64,000 nucleotides of DNA from DASSNU01 sp035701265 (GTDB lineage Bacteria; Gemmatimonadota; Gemmatimonadetes; Gemmatimonadales; Gemmatimonadaceae), in the NCBI GenBank assembly GCA_035701265.1, contig DASSNU010000015.1, positions 308,481 to 372,480 on the forward strand. The letters run 5' to 3'. The notes under the pieces were generated by a model. The model made no database searches. It was not told where the DNA came from and saw nothing but the letters and a program-made list of their open reading frames with translations. Positions 42,491 to 51,700 of the stretch are shown here, in pieces (within the stretch, counting starts at the first letter, position 1; each line of letters starts with the position of its first letter). A program made the translations under genes and the position numbers.

Positions 42491-43363
42491 CTACGCGCGC
42501 GGACGCGCGTGATCGGACCGCTCGGCGCCGTGCCCGCACCAGCGAAGCACCACGGCGCCGAGCACCGTGTTCTGGCGGCGCGGAACACGGATGGGGGGAA
42601 AGGCAGCGTTGAGCGAGCAGAGCTCGATGGTGCGATGCGTGACGGCACCCACGCACTTCACCACGTAGCCATCGTCCGCGGTGCGCGCCACCACCACGCT
42701 GTCGCGCGAGAGAGGCTGCGGCGGCGCGTCGAGCCGCACGAGCACCACGTCGCCGCTGTGGATGAGTGGCTCCATGCTCTCGCCGCGCACGCGCAGCGCG
42801 AGGTAGCGCCCGGGCGCGACGCCCATCGGGAGCGCGACGCCAAGGTCGCACTCCACCTCCCACAGCGCGCGCCCGGAGCCGGCGGCAACGTCGAGGTCCA
42901 GCACGGCCGCCATCCCGCGCGAGGCGAGCGCGTCCACCGCGGCGCTGGCCGGCGTGGCACCGGCGATCGGCGTCACCTGCGGCGCGCTTTCGACCGCGCG
43001 CACGCCGAGTCGCTCCGACTGGAGCGTGGCGAGCACGCGCGTGGCGAGCGCGGCAATGGCCGCATCGTCCAGCGGTGCGTCGTCGTCCCATCCGCCATCG
43101 GTCACCAGCCACGCGGCGAAGCGAGGATCATCGTACGCGGCCGCGTGCGGCCGCTGCCGCTCGCGGTGCGCCAACACGTGGATGAGCGGATCGCTCTCCG
43201 CCTCGAGCCGCTCGAGCTCGTCGGGGGTGAGCGCGTCGGCGTCGAGCCGCTCCAGCCACCACGGATCGGTGGGACGCACAGTGGAGCGGTCGCGATTTCC
43301 GCCGTCGTGCCGGTCATGGTTGCTGTCGCCGTTCCGGCCGCCTGTGCCATCACGATGAATCAT
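42491..43363 (-). CDS. S24/LexA-like serine peptidase without DNA-binding domain
   Basis: This 290-residue protein has a C-terminal S24 peptidase fold: catalytic Ser S196 in RVRGESMEPLIHSGDVVLV and Lys K236 in GYVVKCVG, 40 residues apart as in LexA/CI/UmuD relatives. The N-terminal 160 residues are acidic, Asp/Ala-rich, and show no helix-turn-helix. It may therefore act like UmuD, or cleave a partner such as the adjacent sigma-like factor. The ATG at 43363 has AGGGAG nine bases upstream and overlaps the sigma-like gene by 14 bp, so they are co-translated. RecA dependence is unknown. Confidence 0.78.
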   Translation of the reverse strand: MIHRDGTGGRNGDSNHDRHDGGNRDRSTVRPTDPWWLERLDADALTPDELERLEAESDPLIHVLAHRERQRPHAAAYDDPRFAAWLVTDGGWDDDAPLDDAAIAALATRVLATLQSERLGVRAVESAPQVTPIAGATPASAAVDALASRGMAAVLDLDVAAGSGRALWEVECDLGVALPMGVAPGRYLALRVRGESMEPLIHSGDVVLVRLDAPPQPLSRDSVVVARTADDGYVVKCVGAVTHRTIELCSLNAAFPPIRVPRRQNTVLGAVVLRWCGHGAERSDHARPRA

Positions 43364-44162
43364 CGTGTCGCTCTCCCTCATGATGTCTCGCGCGTGCAGT
43401 GCGCAGTCGCGCGGCCAGCGCGCTCGCGTCGAAGGCGCGCGTGCGGGTGAAGAACGCCACCACCGCGCGCAGCTCGTCGTCCGCGAGCGTCGCGGCGTAG
43501 GCGACCGCGGCATCGAGCAGTCGCGCGCGCAGGCGCGCCACGCGCTTGATCGCGGCGCCGCGGCTGATGCCGAGCCACGCACCGATCGTGGCGTACGGGA
43601 CGTGCTGGCCGACCCACGAGAACAGTTGCCGCTCCTCCGGGCGGAGCATGCGACCCAGTGCTGCGGCCAGCCGTTCGATGGTATCGGGAAGCGTGGGAGG
43701 CTCCCACGCCGGCCCGTACGTCGAGCGCACCGCGTGCTCGGAGCAGACGCCGATCGCCGCGCGCTCCCCCGTGTGCTCCAGCGTGTAGGCTCCGTCGCGC
43801 TCCGCGCGCTCGCGTGTGGCGAGCCGCCGCTTGCGCGTGATCGCCCGGCGCCGACATGCCTCCAGGATGTACGGCACCAGCGCGCGCGGCGCCGGCGATC
43901 CGCGACGCCCCAGCGCGACGCCGACCTCGTAGAGCACCTCCACCGCCCATGCGCGGCGCTCCGCGGGCGCGATGCCGAAGCGCCTGCCCTGCGACATCAC
44001 CAGATGCTGGTAGCGACGGATCAGCTCCTCGATGGCTCCGCGCTGCTCCGCACGGATGGCGGCGACGAGCGCGCTCTCATCGAGCGCCCCTGCCCCCGTC
44101 CCCACTGCCTCGCGCCCTGCGCTCCCCGCTGATCCGTGTGCCACCAGTCCGGCTCCGCTCAC
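43350..44162 (-). CDS. Sigma-70-like (ECF-type) factor
   Basis: The protein has 270 residues. ALVAAIRAEQRGAIEELIRRYQHLVMSQGRRFG resembles sigma region 2, and LRPEERQLFSWVGQHVPYATIGAWLGISRGAAIKRVARLRARLL region 4, with its helix-turn-helix (both cited in part). The segment between them is Arg-rich. Homology is distant and core-binding residues are not obvious, so it could be a sigma-derived DNA-binding regulator. Start choice: the GTG at 44162 has AGAGGAG eight bases upstream within the duplicated leader element; a GTG at 44219 lacks one. It overlaps the S24 peptidase gene. Confidence 0.7.
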   Translation of the reverse strand: MSGAGLVAHGSAGSAGREAVGTGAGALDESALVAAIRAEQRGAIEELIRRYQHLVMSQGRRFGIAPAERRAWAVEVLYEVGVALGRRGSPAPRALVPYILEACRRRAITRKRRLATRERAERDGAYTLEHTGERAAIGVCSEHAVRSTYGPAWEPPTLPDTIERLAAALGRMLRPEERQLFSWVGQHVPYATIGAWLGISRGAAIKRVARLRARLLDAAVAYAATLADDELRAVVAFFTRTRAFDASALAARLRTARARHHEGERHDDSS

Positions 44163-44170
44163 GTGCGTCG

Positions 44171-44207
44171 CTCCTCTCACTGGAAGGAGACGCAGGGTGG
44201 TGACGCG
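44171..44207 (-). repeat. Duplicated 37-bp leader element, copy 1
   Basis: The minus strand reads CGCGTCACC, seven bases, then a segment beginning GTCTCCT and ending CAGTGAGAGGAG. The terminal AGGAG is the ribosome binding site of the sigma-like gene, and the CTCCT 9 nt before it can pair with it, so the hairpin could block translation. The partner copy lies at 42422-42458. Confidence 0.75.
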
Positions 44208-44224
44208 GCACGTGTGCACACCGG

Positions 44225-44941
44225 TCAGCCGTCGCGCGCCGGCGCGGATCCCACGGCGCCATCCACGCGGCGCAGGAGCCAGCGGCGAAGCCGGCGCGCG
44301 AGACGCGTGATGCGCGCGGTGGACAGGTCGCCCACCTCAATCGCACGCCTCACCACCGCGGCACGCGCGACCGGGAATCCGCTCCGTTCGGCGGAGCGCA
44401 GAAGCGATGCGAGATCGGCGGCGAGTGTGTCGGCAGCGCGCGCGCCGTCCGGGTGCGTATCGCTGGCGTGCGCGCCATTCCTCGGCGAAGCGCTCGTCCG
44501 CTGCGCGCGGGCGCTCGCGCGGGCGCTGGCTGGGGGCGTGGTGACGCGCGTGGTGCGCGGCACCGGCGTTCGCTCGCGCGAGCGTCGCGCCCGCTCGGCC
44601 CTGGCCATCTCTTCCCGGCTCGGCCGGTGGGGTGACGCGGTGAAGCCCAGGTTGGCGAGCGCGCGCCCGATGGCGGAGGTCTCCGTGTTCTCCAGACAGG
44701 CGACCGTGTTGATGTCGCCGTCCCCCTCGCGCTCCGCGGCCCACCCCGTGGCTGCGGGGCGGACATCGCGCGCCGAGCGGTAGACTGCGGCGCGGAAGAT
44801 CACCTCGCCGGCCGTCCGGCTCACCAGGCGCGTGATGATCCGCCCGTCGGGGAATCGTTCGTAGAAGCGCGCGATGCGGAGCGCGACCGGTGCATAGCCG
44901 GCCAGCTCCGGTGCCGTGAGATCCAGATCGCTCTTGGGCAT
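44225..44941 (-). CDS. Phage-type protein with ETSAIGRALA signature (possible recombination mediator)
   Basis: This 238-residue protein has a conserved N-terminal domain (about residues 1-110). LAGYAPVALRIARFYERFPDGRI, VIFRAAVYRS and INTVACLENTETSAIGRALANLGF (each cited in part) form a pattern found in phage and prophage proteins next to ERF/RecT-like recombination genes. The rest is a basic, low-complexity linker and an Arg-rich C-terminal helix. It may bind single-stranded DNA. The ATG at 44941 has GGAGG five bases upstream. It is the first gene of a minus-strand cluster with the sigma-like and S24 genes, 63 bp apart. Confidence 0.55.
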   Translation of the reverse strand: MPKSDLDLTAPELAGYAPVALRIARFYERFPDGRIITRLVSRTAGEVIFRAAVYRSARDVRPAATGWAAEREGDGDINTVACLENTETSAIGRALANLGFTASPHRPSREEMARAERARRSRERTPVPRTTRVTTPPASARASARAQRTSASPRNGAHASDTHPDGARAADTLAADLASLLRSAERSGFPVARAAVVRRAIEVGDLSTARITRLARRLRRWLLRRVDGAVGSAPARDG

Positions 44942-45058
44942 GGGCCCTCCGCGCGTGTTGAGTGGCGGGGCCATACACTAGCCCGAAGAAATACCGAACA
45001 CAAGACCGAGAGCGTCTGCCGGGCTGCGTGTCCACGCACCGTCCTCCGGCGCCGGAAA

Positions 45059-45074
45059 GCAAGTACCCACTTGC
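45059..45074. promoter_or_regulatory. Palindromic operator candidate for the TetR regulator
   Basis: GCAAGT-ACCC-ACTTGC is a perfect 6-bp inverted repeat with a 4-bp spacer, 33 bp upstream of the tetR ATG and in the divergent gap to the phage-type cluster. Its size and place suit TetR autoregulation of the efflux operon. Confidence 0.6.
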
Positions 45075-45106
45075 ACACATCCGCGCGCGCGATTAGCCTC
45101 CGCGCC

Positions 45107-45913
45107 ATGGACATCCGCCAGCGACTCCTCCACGCCGCCGCACTGGTCTATGCCGAAATGGGCTTCCGCGGCGCGACCACACGCCGCATCGCACAGCACG
45201 CAGGCGTCAACGAGATCACGCTCTTCCGTCACTTCGGATCGAAGCACGCGCTCATCCACGAGGCGCTGCACAGCGCCACCCTCGATGAAGTGCTGCCGTC
45301 GCTCCCCGACACACCGGCACGCCCGGAGGCGGAGCTCGCCGAGTGGGCCGTTCGCTTCGCCGAGCATCTCGCGCGGAATCGGTCGATGATCCGCACGTGC
45401 ATGGGCGAGCTGGAGGAGCACCCGGAGAACGGGTCGTGCGTCACCCGCAGTCCGGTGGTCGCGCACGACATGCTCGCAGCCTATCTGCGCCGGTTGCGCG
45501 CGCATGGCTTCGCCGCGCACGACGTCGATTCATCCACCGCCGCCTCGATGCTGATGGGCGCGCTCTTCTGCATCGCCGTCTCCGGCGACCTCGTCCCGGA
45601 GTTGTACCCGCGACCACTGGACCAGACGGCGCGCACCTACGTGCGCTACTTCGTCCGCTCCATCGCGCCGGCGCTACCCGCCGCGGCCACGCGCGGGCGC
45701 GCCAGGGAGCGCGGTGCCGGGCGTGCCGCCAACGGGGAAGGGGAGGCCGCCGCGCGCGACGTGAGAGCCGCGTCCACCGGCGCACGGGGAAAGCGCGGGC
45801 GATCACGTACCGCACGCGGCAACGGGCACGCCCCTTCCCGGAACGGACGGAAGACTCGCGACGCCGGCTCCGCGCCGGCACGTCGTTCGACGCGTCCTTC
45901 ACGCCCGGCCTGA
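45107..45913 (+). CDS. TetR family regulator of the efflux operon
   Basis: This 268-residue protein has a TetR N-terminal domain: DIRQRLLHAAALVYAEMGFRGATTRRIAQHAGVNEITLFRHFGSKHALI (cited in part) holds the helix-turn-helix. Ligand-binding helices run to about residue 190. The last 75-80 residues are a very basic Arg/Gly/Ala-rich tail not normal for TetR proteins. It starts three bases before the TolC gene (stop 45911-45913, ATG 45917) and so is first in the efflux operon, probably repressing it via the palindrome at 45059-45074. The ATG at 45107 begins the family homology. Confidence 0.9.
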   Translation: MDIRQRLLHAAALVYAEMGFRGATTRRIAQHAGVNEITLFRHFGSKHALIHEALHSATLDEVLPSLPDTPARPEAELAEWAVRFAEHLARNRSMIRTCMGELEEHPENGSCVTRSPVVAHDMLAAYLRRLRAHGFAAHDVDSSTAASMLMGALFCIAVSGDLVPELYPRPLDQTARTYVRYFVRSIAPALPAAATRGRARERGAGRAANGEGEAAARDVRAASTGARGKRGRSRTARGNGHAPSRNGRKTRDAGSAPARRSTRPSRPA

Positions 45914-45916
45914 CTC

Positions 45917-47602
45917 ATGTCATCGACGTCGCTTCGCATCACGCTCGCCATCACGCTCGCCCTCTGCGCTCCGCTCACGCCGGTGCTTCCGCGCGCCGCG
46001 CGTGCGCAACGTCCGGACAGCGCATCGTCCGCTCCGCGCGACAGTGCCGCGCCGCACACACTCTCCCTTGCCGACGCGCTCCGGCTCGCCGAGCCGGGGA
46101 GCGAGGAGGTGCTCATCGCGCGCGCCGGCGTCATGCGCGCGCGTGGAGAGATCGCGCAAGCGCGCAGCGCATTCCTGCCGCAGCTCGTGGGCACGGCGTC
46201 GTACACGCGCACGCTCAAGTCCGAGTTCCAGGGACTCGCCGACGTGAGCGACAGTACCACCGGTCCGGCGCCCACGGGGTGCGGAAGCTTCACCCCCAAT
46301 CCGGGGCTGCCGCTCGACGAGCGCGTCGACTCACTCGAGCACGCGGTGGACTGCACGGTGAACGGCAATCCGTTCTCCGCGTTCGGCAATCTCCCCTTCG
46401 GCCAGCCGAACCAGTTCCGCTTCGGGCTGTCGCTGTCGCAGAACCTGTTCACCGGCGGACGCATCACCAACCAGCTCCGCGCCGCGCACGCCGGCGAGCG
46501 CGGCGCCGATCTCACGCTCACCTCCGCGCGCGCGCAGCTCCTGCTCGACGTGACGCAGGCGTACTATGACGCCGCGCTGAGCGAGCGGCTGTACGCCATC
46601 GCACAGGGCACGCTCGAGCAGACGGAAACCACGCTGCGCCACACGCAGCTGGCACGGCAGGTGGGGACGCAGCCGGAGTTCGAGCTGCTGCGCGCGCAGG
46701 TGGCGCGCGACAATCAGCGCCCCGTCGTCATCCAGCAGCGCGCACAGCGCGACATCGCGATGCTTCGCCTCAAGCAGATGCTCAACCTTCCGCTGGACGA
46801 TTCGCTCGCGCTCACCACGCCGCTGGCGGACACAGCCATGATCACCCCGGCGTCGCTCGCCTCGCTTACGCACATCGAGGAGCCGAAGGTGGACACGTCC
46901 GTCTCCTCGCGCGCGCCGGTGCGCGCCGCGGAAGAAGCGGTGGATGCGCAGCGCGCGCTCCTTGCCGCCACCAATGCACAGCGCATCCCGTCGCTCACCT
47001 TCACGTCGCAGTACGGGCGCGTGGCGTATCCGTCATCGGGGCTCCCCGCCGCAGGCCAGTTCCGCACGAACTGGACGATCGAGCTCGGCGTGCAGGTGCC
47101 GCTCTTCACCGGCGGGCGGATCCACGGCGAACGGATGGTGGCCGCAGCGAATCTCGACGAGGCGCGTGCACGTCTGAACCAGACGCGCGAGCAGGCAGCG
47201 CTCGACACGCGCGACGCGCTCGCCCAGCTCCAGGCGGCGGAAGCGTCCTTCGCCGCGAGCACGGGCACGGAGGAGCAGGCCGCGCGCGCGTACCAGATCG
47301 CCAACGTCCGCTATACCGAAGGGATCTCCACGCAAACGGAGCTGGCCGATGCGCGACTGTTGATGCAGCAGGCACAGGCGAACCGCGCCATGGCCGCGCG
47401 CGATCTCCAGGTGGCGCGCATGCGCGTCCTGCTCCTCAAGGACCTTCCACTGGGTGGCGTCACCGTGCCGCCCGGTCTCACCGGGAATACGACGCCGCTC
47501 ACGAGCGTCCCCACTGCACCGGTGCCGCAGCAGACACAGCCCACCGTGCCGACCACGAACACCGATCTCCTACGCACCAGCCGGAGTGGAGTCACACCAT
47601 GA
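45917..47602 (+). CDS. TolC family outer membrane efflux channel
   Basis: The protein has 561 residues, slightly longer than the usual 430-500. A signal peptide (to about residue 31, ending RAARAQ) is followed by two OEP repeats of long coiled-coil helices. LSLADALRLAEPGSEEVLIARAGVMRARGEIAQARSAFLPQL (cited in part) is the typical first repeat and the second starts near residue 320. A Pro/Thr-rich C-terminal tail (about 35 residues) follows. It forms the outer membrane exit duct of the pump made by the next two genes. Its stop overlaps the adaptor start by 4 bases. Confidence 0.93.
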   Translation: MSSTSLRITLAITLALCAPLTPVLPRAARAQRPDSASSAPRDSAAPHTLSLADALRLAEPGSEEVLIARAGVMRARGEIAQARSAFLPQLVGTASYTRTLKSEFQGLADVSDSTTGPAPTGCGSFTPNPGLPLDERVDSLEHAVDCTVNGNPFSAFGNLPFGQPNQFRFGLSLSQNLFTGGRITNQLRAAHAGERGADLTLTSARAQLLLDVTQAYYDAALSERLYAIAQGTLEQTETTLRHTQLARQVGTQPEFELLRAQVARDNQRPVVIQQRAQRDIAMLRLKQMLNLPLDDSLALTTPLADTAMITPASLASLTHIEEPKVDTSVSSRAPVRAAEEAVDAQRALLAATNAQRIPSLTFTSQYGRVAYPSSGLPAAGQFRTNWTIELGVQVPLFTGGRIHGERMVAAANLDEARARLNQTREQAALDTRDALAQLQAAEASFAASTGTEEQAARAYQIANVRYTEGISTQTELADARLLMQQAQANRAMAARDLQVARMRVLLLKDLPLGGVTVPPGLTGNTTPLTSVPTAPVPQQTQPTVPTTNTDLLRTSRSGVTP

Positions 47603-48735
47603 AGAGAGCGGGAGGAGCAACGCTGCTGGTCCTGTCGCTGGTCTCGCTCGCCGCGTGCCGCGGCGGCGAGGATGCCAGCGCCGCGCAGACGCCGCCCGTC
47701 GTGACGGTGGGCCTCGAGAGCATCGCCATCGTCGACTCTGCGCGCATCACCACCGGACCCTCCATTTCCGGATCGCTGCAGGCCGAGCGTACCGCCACCG
47801 TCCGCGCGGAAGTGGGGGGTCCCGTGCTGCAGACGTACGCGGAGCAGGGGCAGCGCGTGTCGCGCGGAACGCTCCTCGCCCGCATCGACGACGCGGCGCT
47901 CCGCGAAGACGTGATCTCCGCGCGTGCTGCGCTGCAATCGGCTGAGCAGGCCGCGACGGTCGCACAGCGCAACGAAGAGCGTACCGCCACGCTCGTCCAG
48001 GCGGGCGCTCTGGCCGAGCGCGACCTCGAGACGGCACGCACGACGTCGGCCAGCGCGGACGCGCAGGTGGCCGCCGCGCGCGCACGGCTCCAGCTCGCGC
48101 AGGACCAACTGTCCAAGACGACCGTGCGCGCGCCCTTCGATGGCGTGGTGAGCGAGCGGCAGGTGAGCGGCGGCGACGTGGTGCAGCCCGGCGCGGCACT
48201 CTACACGGTGATCGATCCGTCGACCATGCGCCTGGAAGCATCCGTCCCCGCGGAACAACTGGGCGCGGTACACCTGCGCGACACGGTGGCGTTCGACGTG
48301 AACGGCTACCCGGACCGCACCTTCACCGGCACGATCACGCGCGTGAGCCCGGCGGCCGATCCGACCACGCGTCAGGTGCAGCTCATCATCTCCATCCCCA
48401 ACCGCGGCGACGTGCCGCTCGTGGCCGGGCTCTTTGCCGACGGTCGCGTGGCCAGCACGACGCACGTGGGGCTCATCGCGCCGGCGAACGCGGTGGATCT
48501 GCGCGGCCTGCGCCCCACCGTCACGCGTCTGCGCGACGGCAAGGCACAGCGCACCGAGGTGCAGCTCGGCATCCAGAACGACGCCGACGAGATGGTCGAG
48601 ATCACCGCCGGCGTCGCGCGGGGGGACACGCTCCTCCTCGGCGCCGCGGAGGGTATCTCGACCGGAACGCCCGTGCGCGTCGCGCCGATCGCCGACCGGC
48701 CGGCCGCGCAGTCCGACACGCCGCGCACCAACTAG
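47599..48735 (+). CDS. RND efflux periplasmic adaptor (membrane fusion) protein
   Basis: This 378-residue protein has a lipoprotein-type signal (VSLAACRGG, Cys about residue 18), a biotinyl-lipoyl-like domain, and an alpha-hairpin of about 70 residues (ALREDVISARAALQSAEQAA to QVAAARARLQLAQDQLSK, both cited in part). A beta-barrel and membrane-proximal domain follow (VVQPGAALYTVIDPSTMRLEA). It bridges the inner-membrane RND pump and TolC channel. It overlaps the TolC gene by 4 bases and is 10 bp upstream of the pump gene, in the order TolC-MFP-RND. Confidence 0.93.
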   Translation: MKRAGGATLLVLSLVSLAACRGGEDASAAQTPPVVTVGLESIAIVDSARITTGPSISGSLQAERTATVRAEVGGPVLQTYAEQGQRVSRGTLLARIDDAALREDVISARAALQSAEQAATVAQRNEERTATLVQAGALAERDLETARTTSASADAQVAAARARLQLAQDQLSKTTVRAPFDGVVSERQVSGGDVVQPGAALYTVIDPSTMRLEASVPAEQLGAVHLRDTVAFDVNGYPDRTFTGTITRVSPAADPTTRQVQLIISIPNRGDVPLVAGLFADGRVASTTHVGLIAPANAVDLRGLRPTVTRLRDGKAQRTEVQLGIQNDADEMVEITAGVARGDTLLLGAAEGISTGTPVRVAPIADRPAAQSDTPRTN

Positions 48736-48745
48736 GACTCCGCCG

Positions 48746-51700
48746 ATGGTCATCTCGGACTTCGCCATCAAGCGCCCGCTCATCACCATCGTCCTGGTGG
48801 TGGCACTCGTCACCTTCGGAATCTTCGCGCTCATCCGCTTGCAGACGGACGAGTTTCCCGACGTGGAGCCGCCGTACGTGTCGGTGGGGATCGTCTACCC
48901 CGGCGCATCGCCCGATATCGTGGAGAGCGAGGTGCTCGACCCGGTGGAGGAGCAGATCGCAGCGATCAGCGGCGTGAAGAAGGTGACCGGCAGCGCGCAA
49001 GACGGCTTCGCGCTCATCCTGATCGAGTTCCACTTCGAGAAACCGCTGCTCGAGGCCACGCAGGACATCCGCGACGCGATCTCCGAGATCCGCTCCGACC
49101 TGCCGGATGAGATGGAGGAGCCGATCATCCGGAAGTTGAACGACACCGATCTCCCCATCGTCTCGCTCGCGCTCTGGTCCGACCGGCTCTCGCAGGCGGA
49201 GCTCACGCGCGTGGCCGATCCCACCATCACGCGCGAGCTGCGCTCGATCCCCGGCGTGGCGGAGGTGTCGGTGGTGGGGAAGCTCGAGCGCGAGCTCACC
49301 GTCGAGATCCGTCCCGCCGATCTGCAAGCCGCGGGGGTGAGCGTGAACCAGGTGGTGCAGGCGCTGCAATTGCAGAACCTCGCCGCGCCGGTGGGACACG
49401 TGACCGGATCGCTCGAAGAACGCTCCATCCGCCTCAAGGGGCGGCTGGAAAGCCCGCGCGAGTTCGAGCAGCTCGTCGTGGCCGAGCGCAACGGGCAGCT
49501 CATCCGATTGGGACAGGTCGCCCGCGTGGTGGACGGCACCGAGGAGCAGCGGAGCCTCGCGCTCTACAACGGGCGTGAGGCGGTGGGGATCGACATCAAG
49601 AAGTCCAAGGGGTACAGCACCACCACGGTGAGCGATGCCATCCGCGCGCGCATCGCCGCGATCCAATCCGAGCTCCCCGAAGGAGCCACGCTGGATGTGG
49701 TGAAGGATGCCGGCGTGCGCGTGGACGCTGCGGTGATGAACGTGGAGGAAGCGCTGCTCGAGGGCGCGCTGCTCACCGTGCTCGTGGTCTTCGTCTTCCT
49801 CAACTCCTGGCGCTCCACCGTCATCACCGGGCTCGCGCTGCCCGTCTCGGTGCTCGCCAGCTTCATCGCCGTCTGGGCGTTCGGCTTCACGCTCAACACG
49901 ATGAGCCTGCTCGGCCTCTCGCTCGCCATCGGCATCCTGATCGACGACGCCATCGTGGTGCGCGAGAACATCGTGCGCCACGTGGAGATGGGCGCCGATC
50001 ACTACACGGCCGCGCGTGAGGGAACCGACGAGATCGGGCTCGCCGTGGCCGCGACGACGTTCTCCATTCTGTCCGTGTTCATTCCAGTGGCGTTCATGGG
50101 CGGAGTCGGCGGACAGTGGTTCAAGCCGTTCGCGCTCACCATGGCGTCATCGGTGCTCGTCTCGCTGCTCGTGTCCTTCTCGCTCGACCCGATGCTCTCG
50201 GCGTACTGGCCCGACCGGCGCCGGCACGACGGCAAGCGGGCGTGGATCACGCGCAAGCTCGACCGCTTCAACGCGTGGTTCAACGGGATGGCCGCGCGTT
50301 ACAAGCGGGTGATCGCGTGGGCGCTCGACCACCGGCTCGCGATCGTCGCGATCGCGATCGGCACGTTCGTCCTCGCGCTCTCCATGCCGAAGATCGTCAT
50401 CGGCAACACCGCGCTCGTGGGCGTCGGGTTCTTCCCGGAGGAAGATCGCGCCGAGCTGAACATCCAGCTCGAGACGCCCCCCGGATCGAGCCTCGAGTAC
50501 ACGCGCATCAAGGCGGAGCAGGCGGCGCGTCTCGCGCGCGCGCATCCGGAAGTGCGCTACACGTACGCCACGTTGGGCGGCGGCCAGTCGGGCGCGGTCG
50601 ACGAGGGGAACATCTACGTCCGCATGGTCCCCAAGACCGAGCGCCACGTGAGCGCGGAGCAGTTCGCCGCCGAGCTGCGGCGCGAGGTGTCGGGGCTGGC
50701 CGGCGTCACCCTCGCCGTGTTCACCAGCGATTTCGGCGGGGGACGCAAGCAGTTGCAGTACGAGGTGCGCGGCCCCGATCTGGCCACCATCACTCCGGTG
50801 GCCAACCGTCTGCTCCATGAAGTGGAGCAGGTGTCGAACGCGGTGGACGTCGGACTCTCCAGCAAGGGGCAGAAGCCCGAGCTCAACGTGGACCTCGATC
50901 GCGGTCTGGCCGGCTCGCTCGGCATCACCGTGGGACAGGTGGCGCAGGCGCTCCGCCCCGCCTTTGCCGGCATCGATGCCGGCGACTGGGTGGATCCGAG
51001 CGGGGAGACGCGCGACGTGGAGGTGCGCCTCGCTCCCGAAGCGCGCCGGCGCGCCGCCGACCTGCGACAGCTGCCGCTCGTCGTCCCCGGACCGAACGGT
51101 CCGGAAACGCTCCCGCTCGGTCAGGTGGCCGACGTGCGCGAGACGCTCGGCCCCGCGGTGATCGACCACATCGACCGCGATCTGGTCGTCATCGTCGAGG
51201 CGAACGTGAGCGGGCGCTCCACCGGCGAGGTGATGAACGACATCGACGCGCGCATCGCCAGCATGCAGCTCCCCACGGGCGTGCGCATCACCAAGGGGGG
51301 CGACGCGGAAGCGCAGGCGGAAGTGTTCGGGCAGATCTTCTTCGCGCTGGGCGTCGCGGTGCTGCTCATGTATCTCATTCTCGTGATGCAGTTCGGGTCC
51401 TTCCTCGACCCGCTGGCGATCATGCTCTCGCTCCCGCTCTCGCTCATCGGCGTCATGGCGGCGCTCGCGATCACCGGGATGACGATCAACATCATGAGCC
51501 TCATCGGGATCATCCTCCTGGCCGGCATCGTGGCCAAGAACGCGATCCTGCTCATCGACTTCGCCAAGTGGGCGCGCGAGCGGCGCGGCCTTCCGCTGCG
51601 CGAGGCGCTCATCGAGGCGGGGGCGATCCGTCTGCGCCCCATCCTCATGACGACGTTCGCACTCATTGCCGGGATGATTCCGGTGGCGCTTGGCCGCGGC

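Noticed and set aside
42491..44941. An intact prophage
   Set aside because: No capsid, portal, terminase, integrase or attachment repeats are seen; only a few phage-type genes are present.
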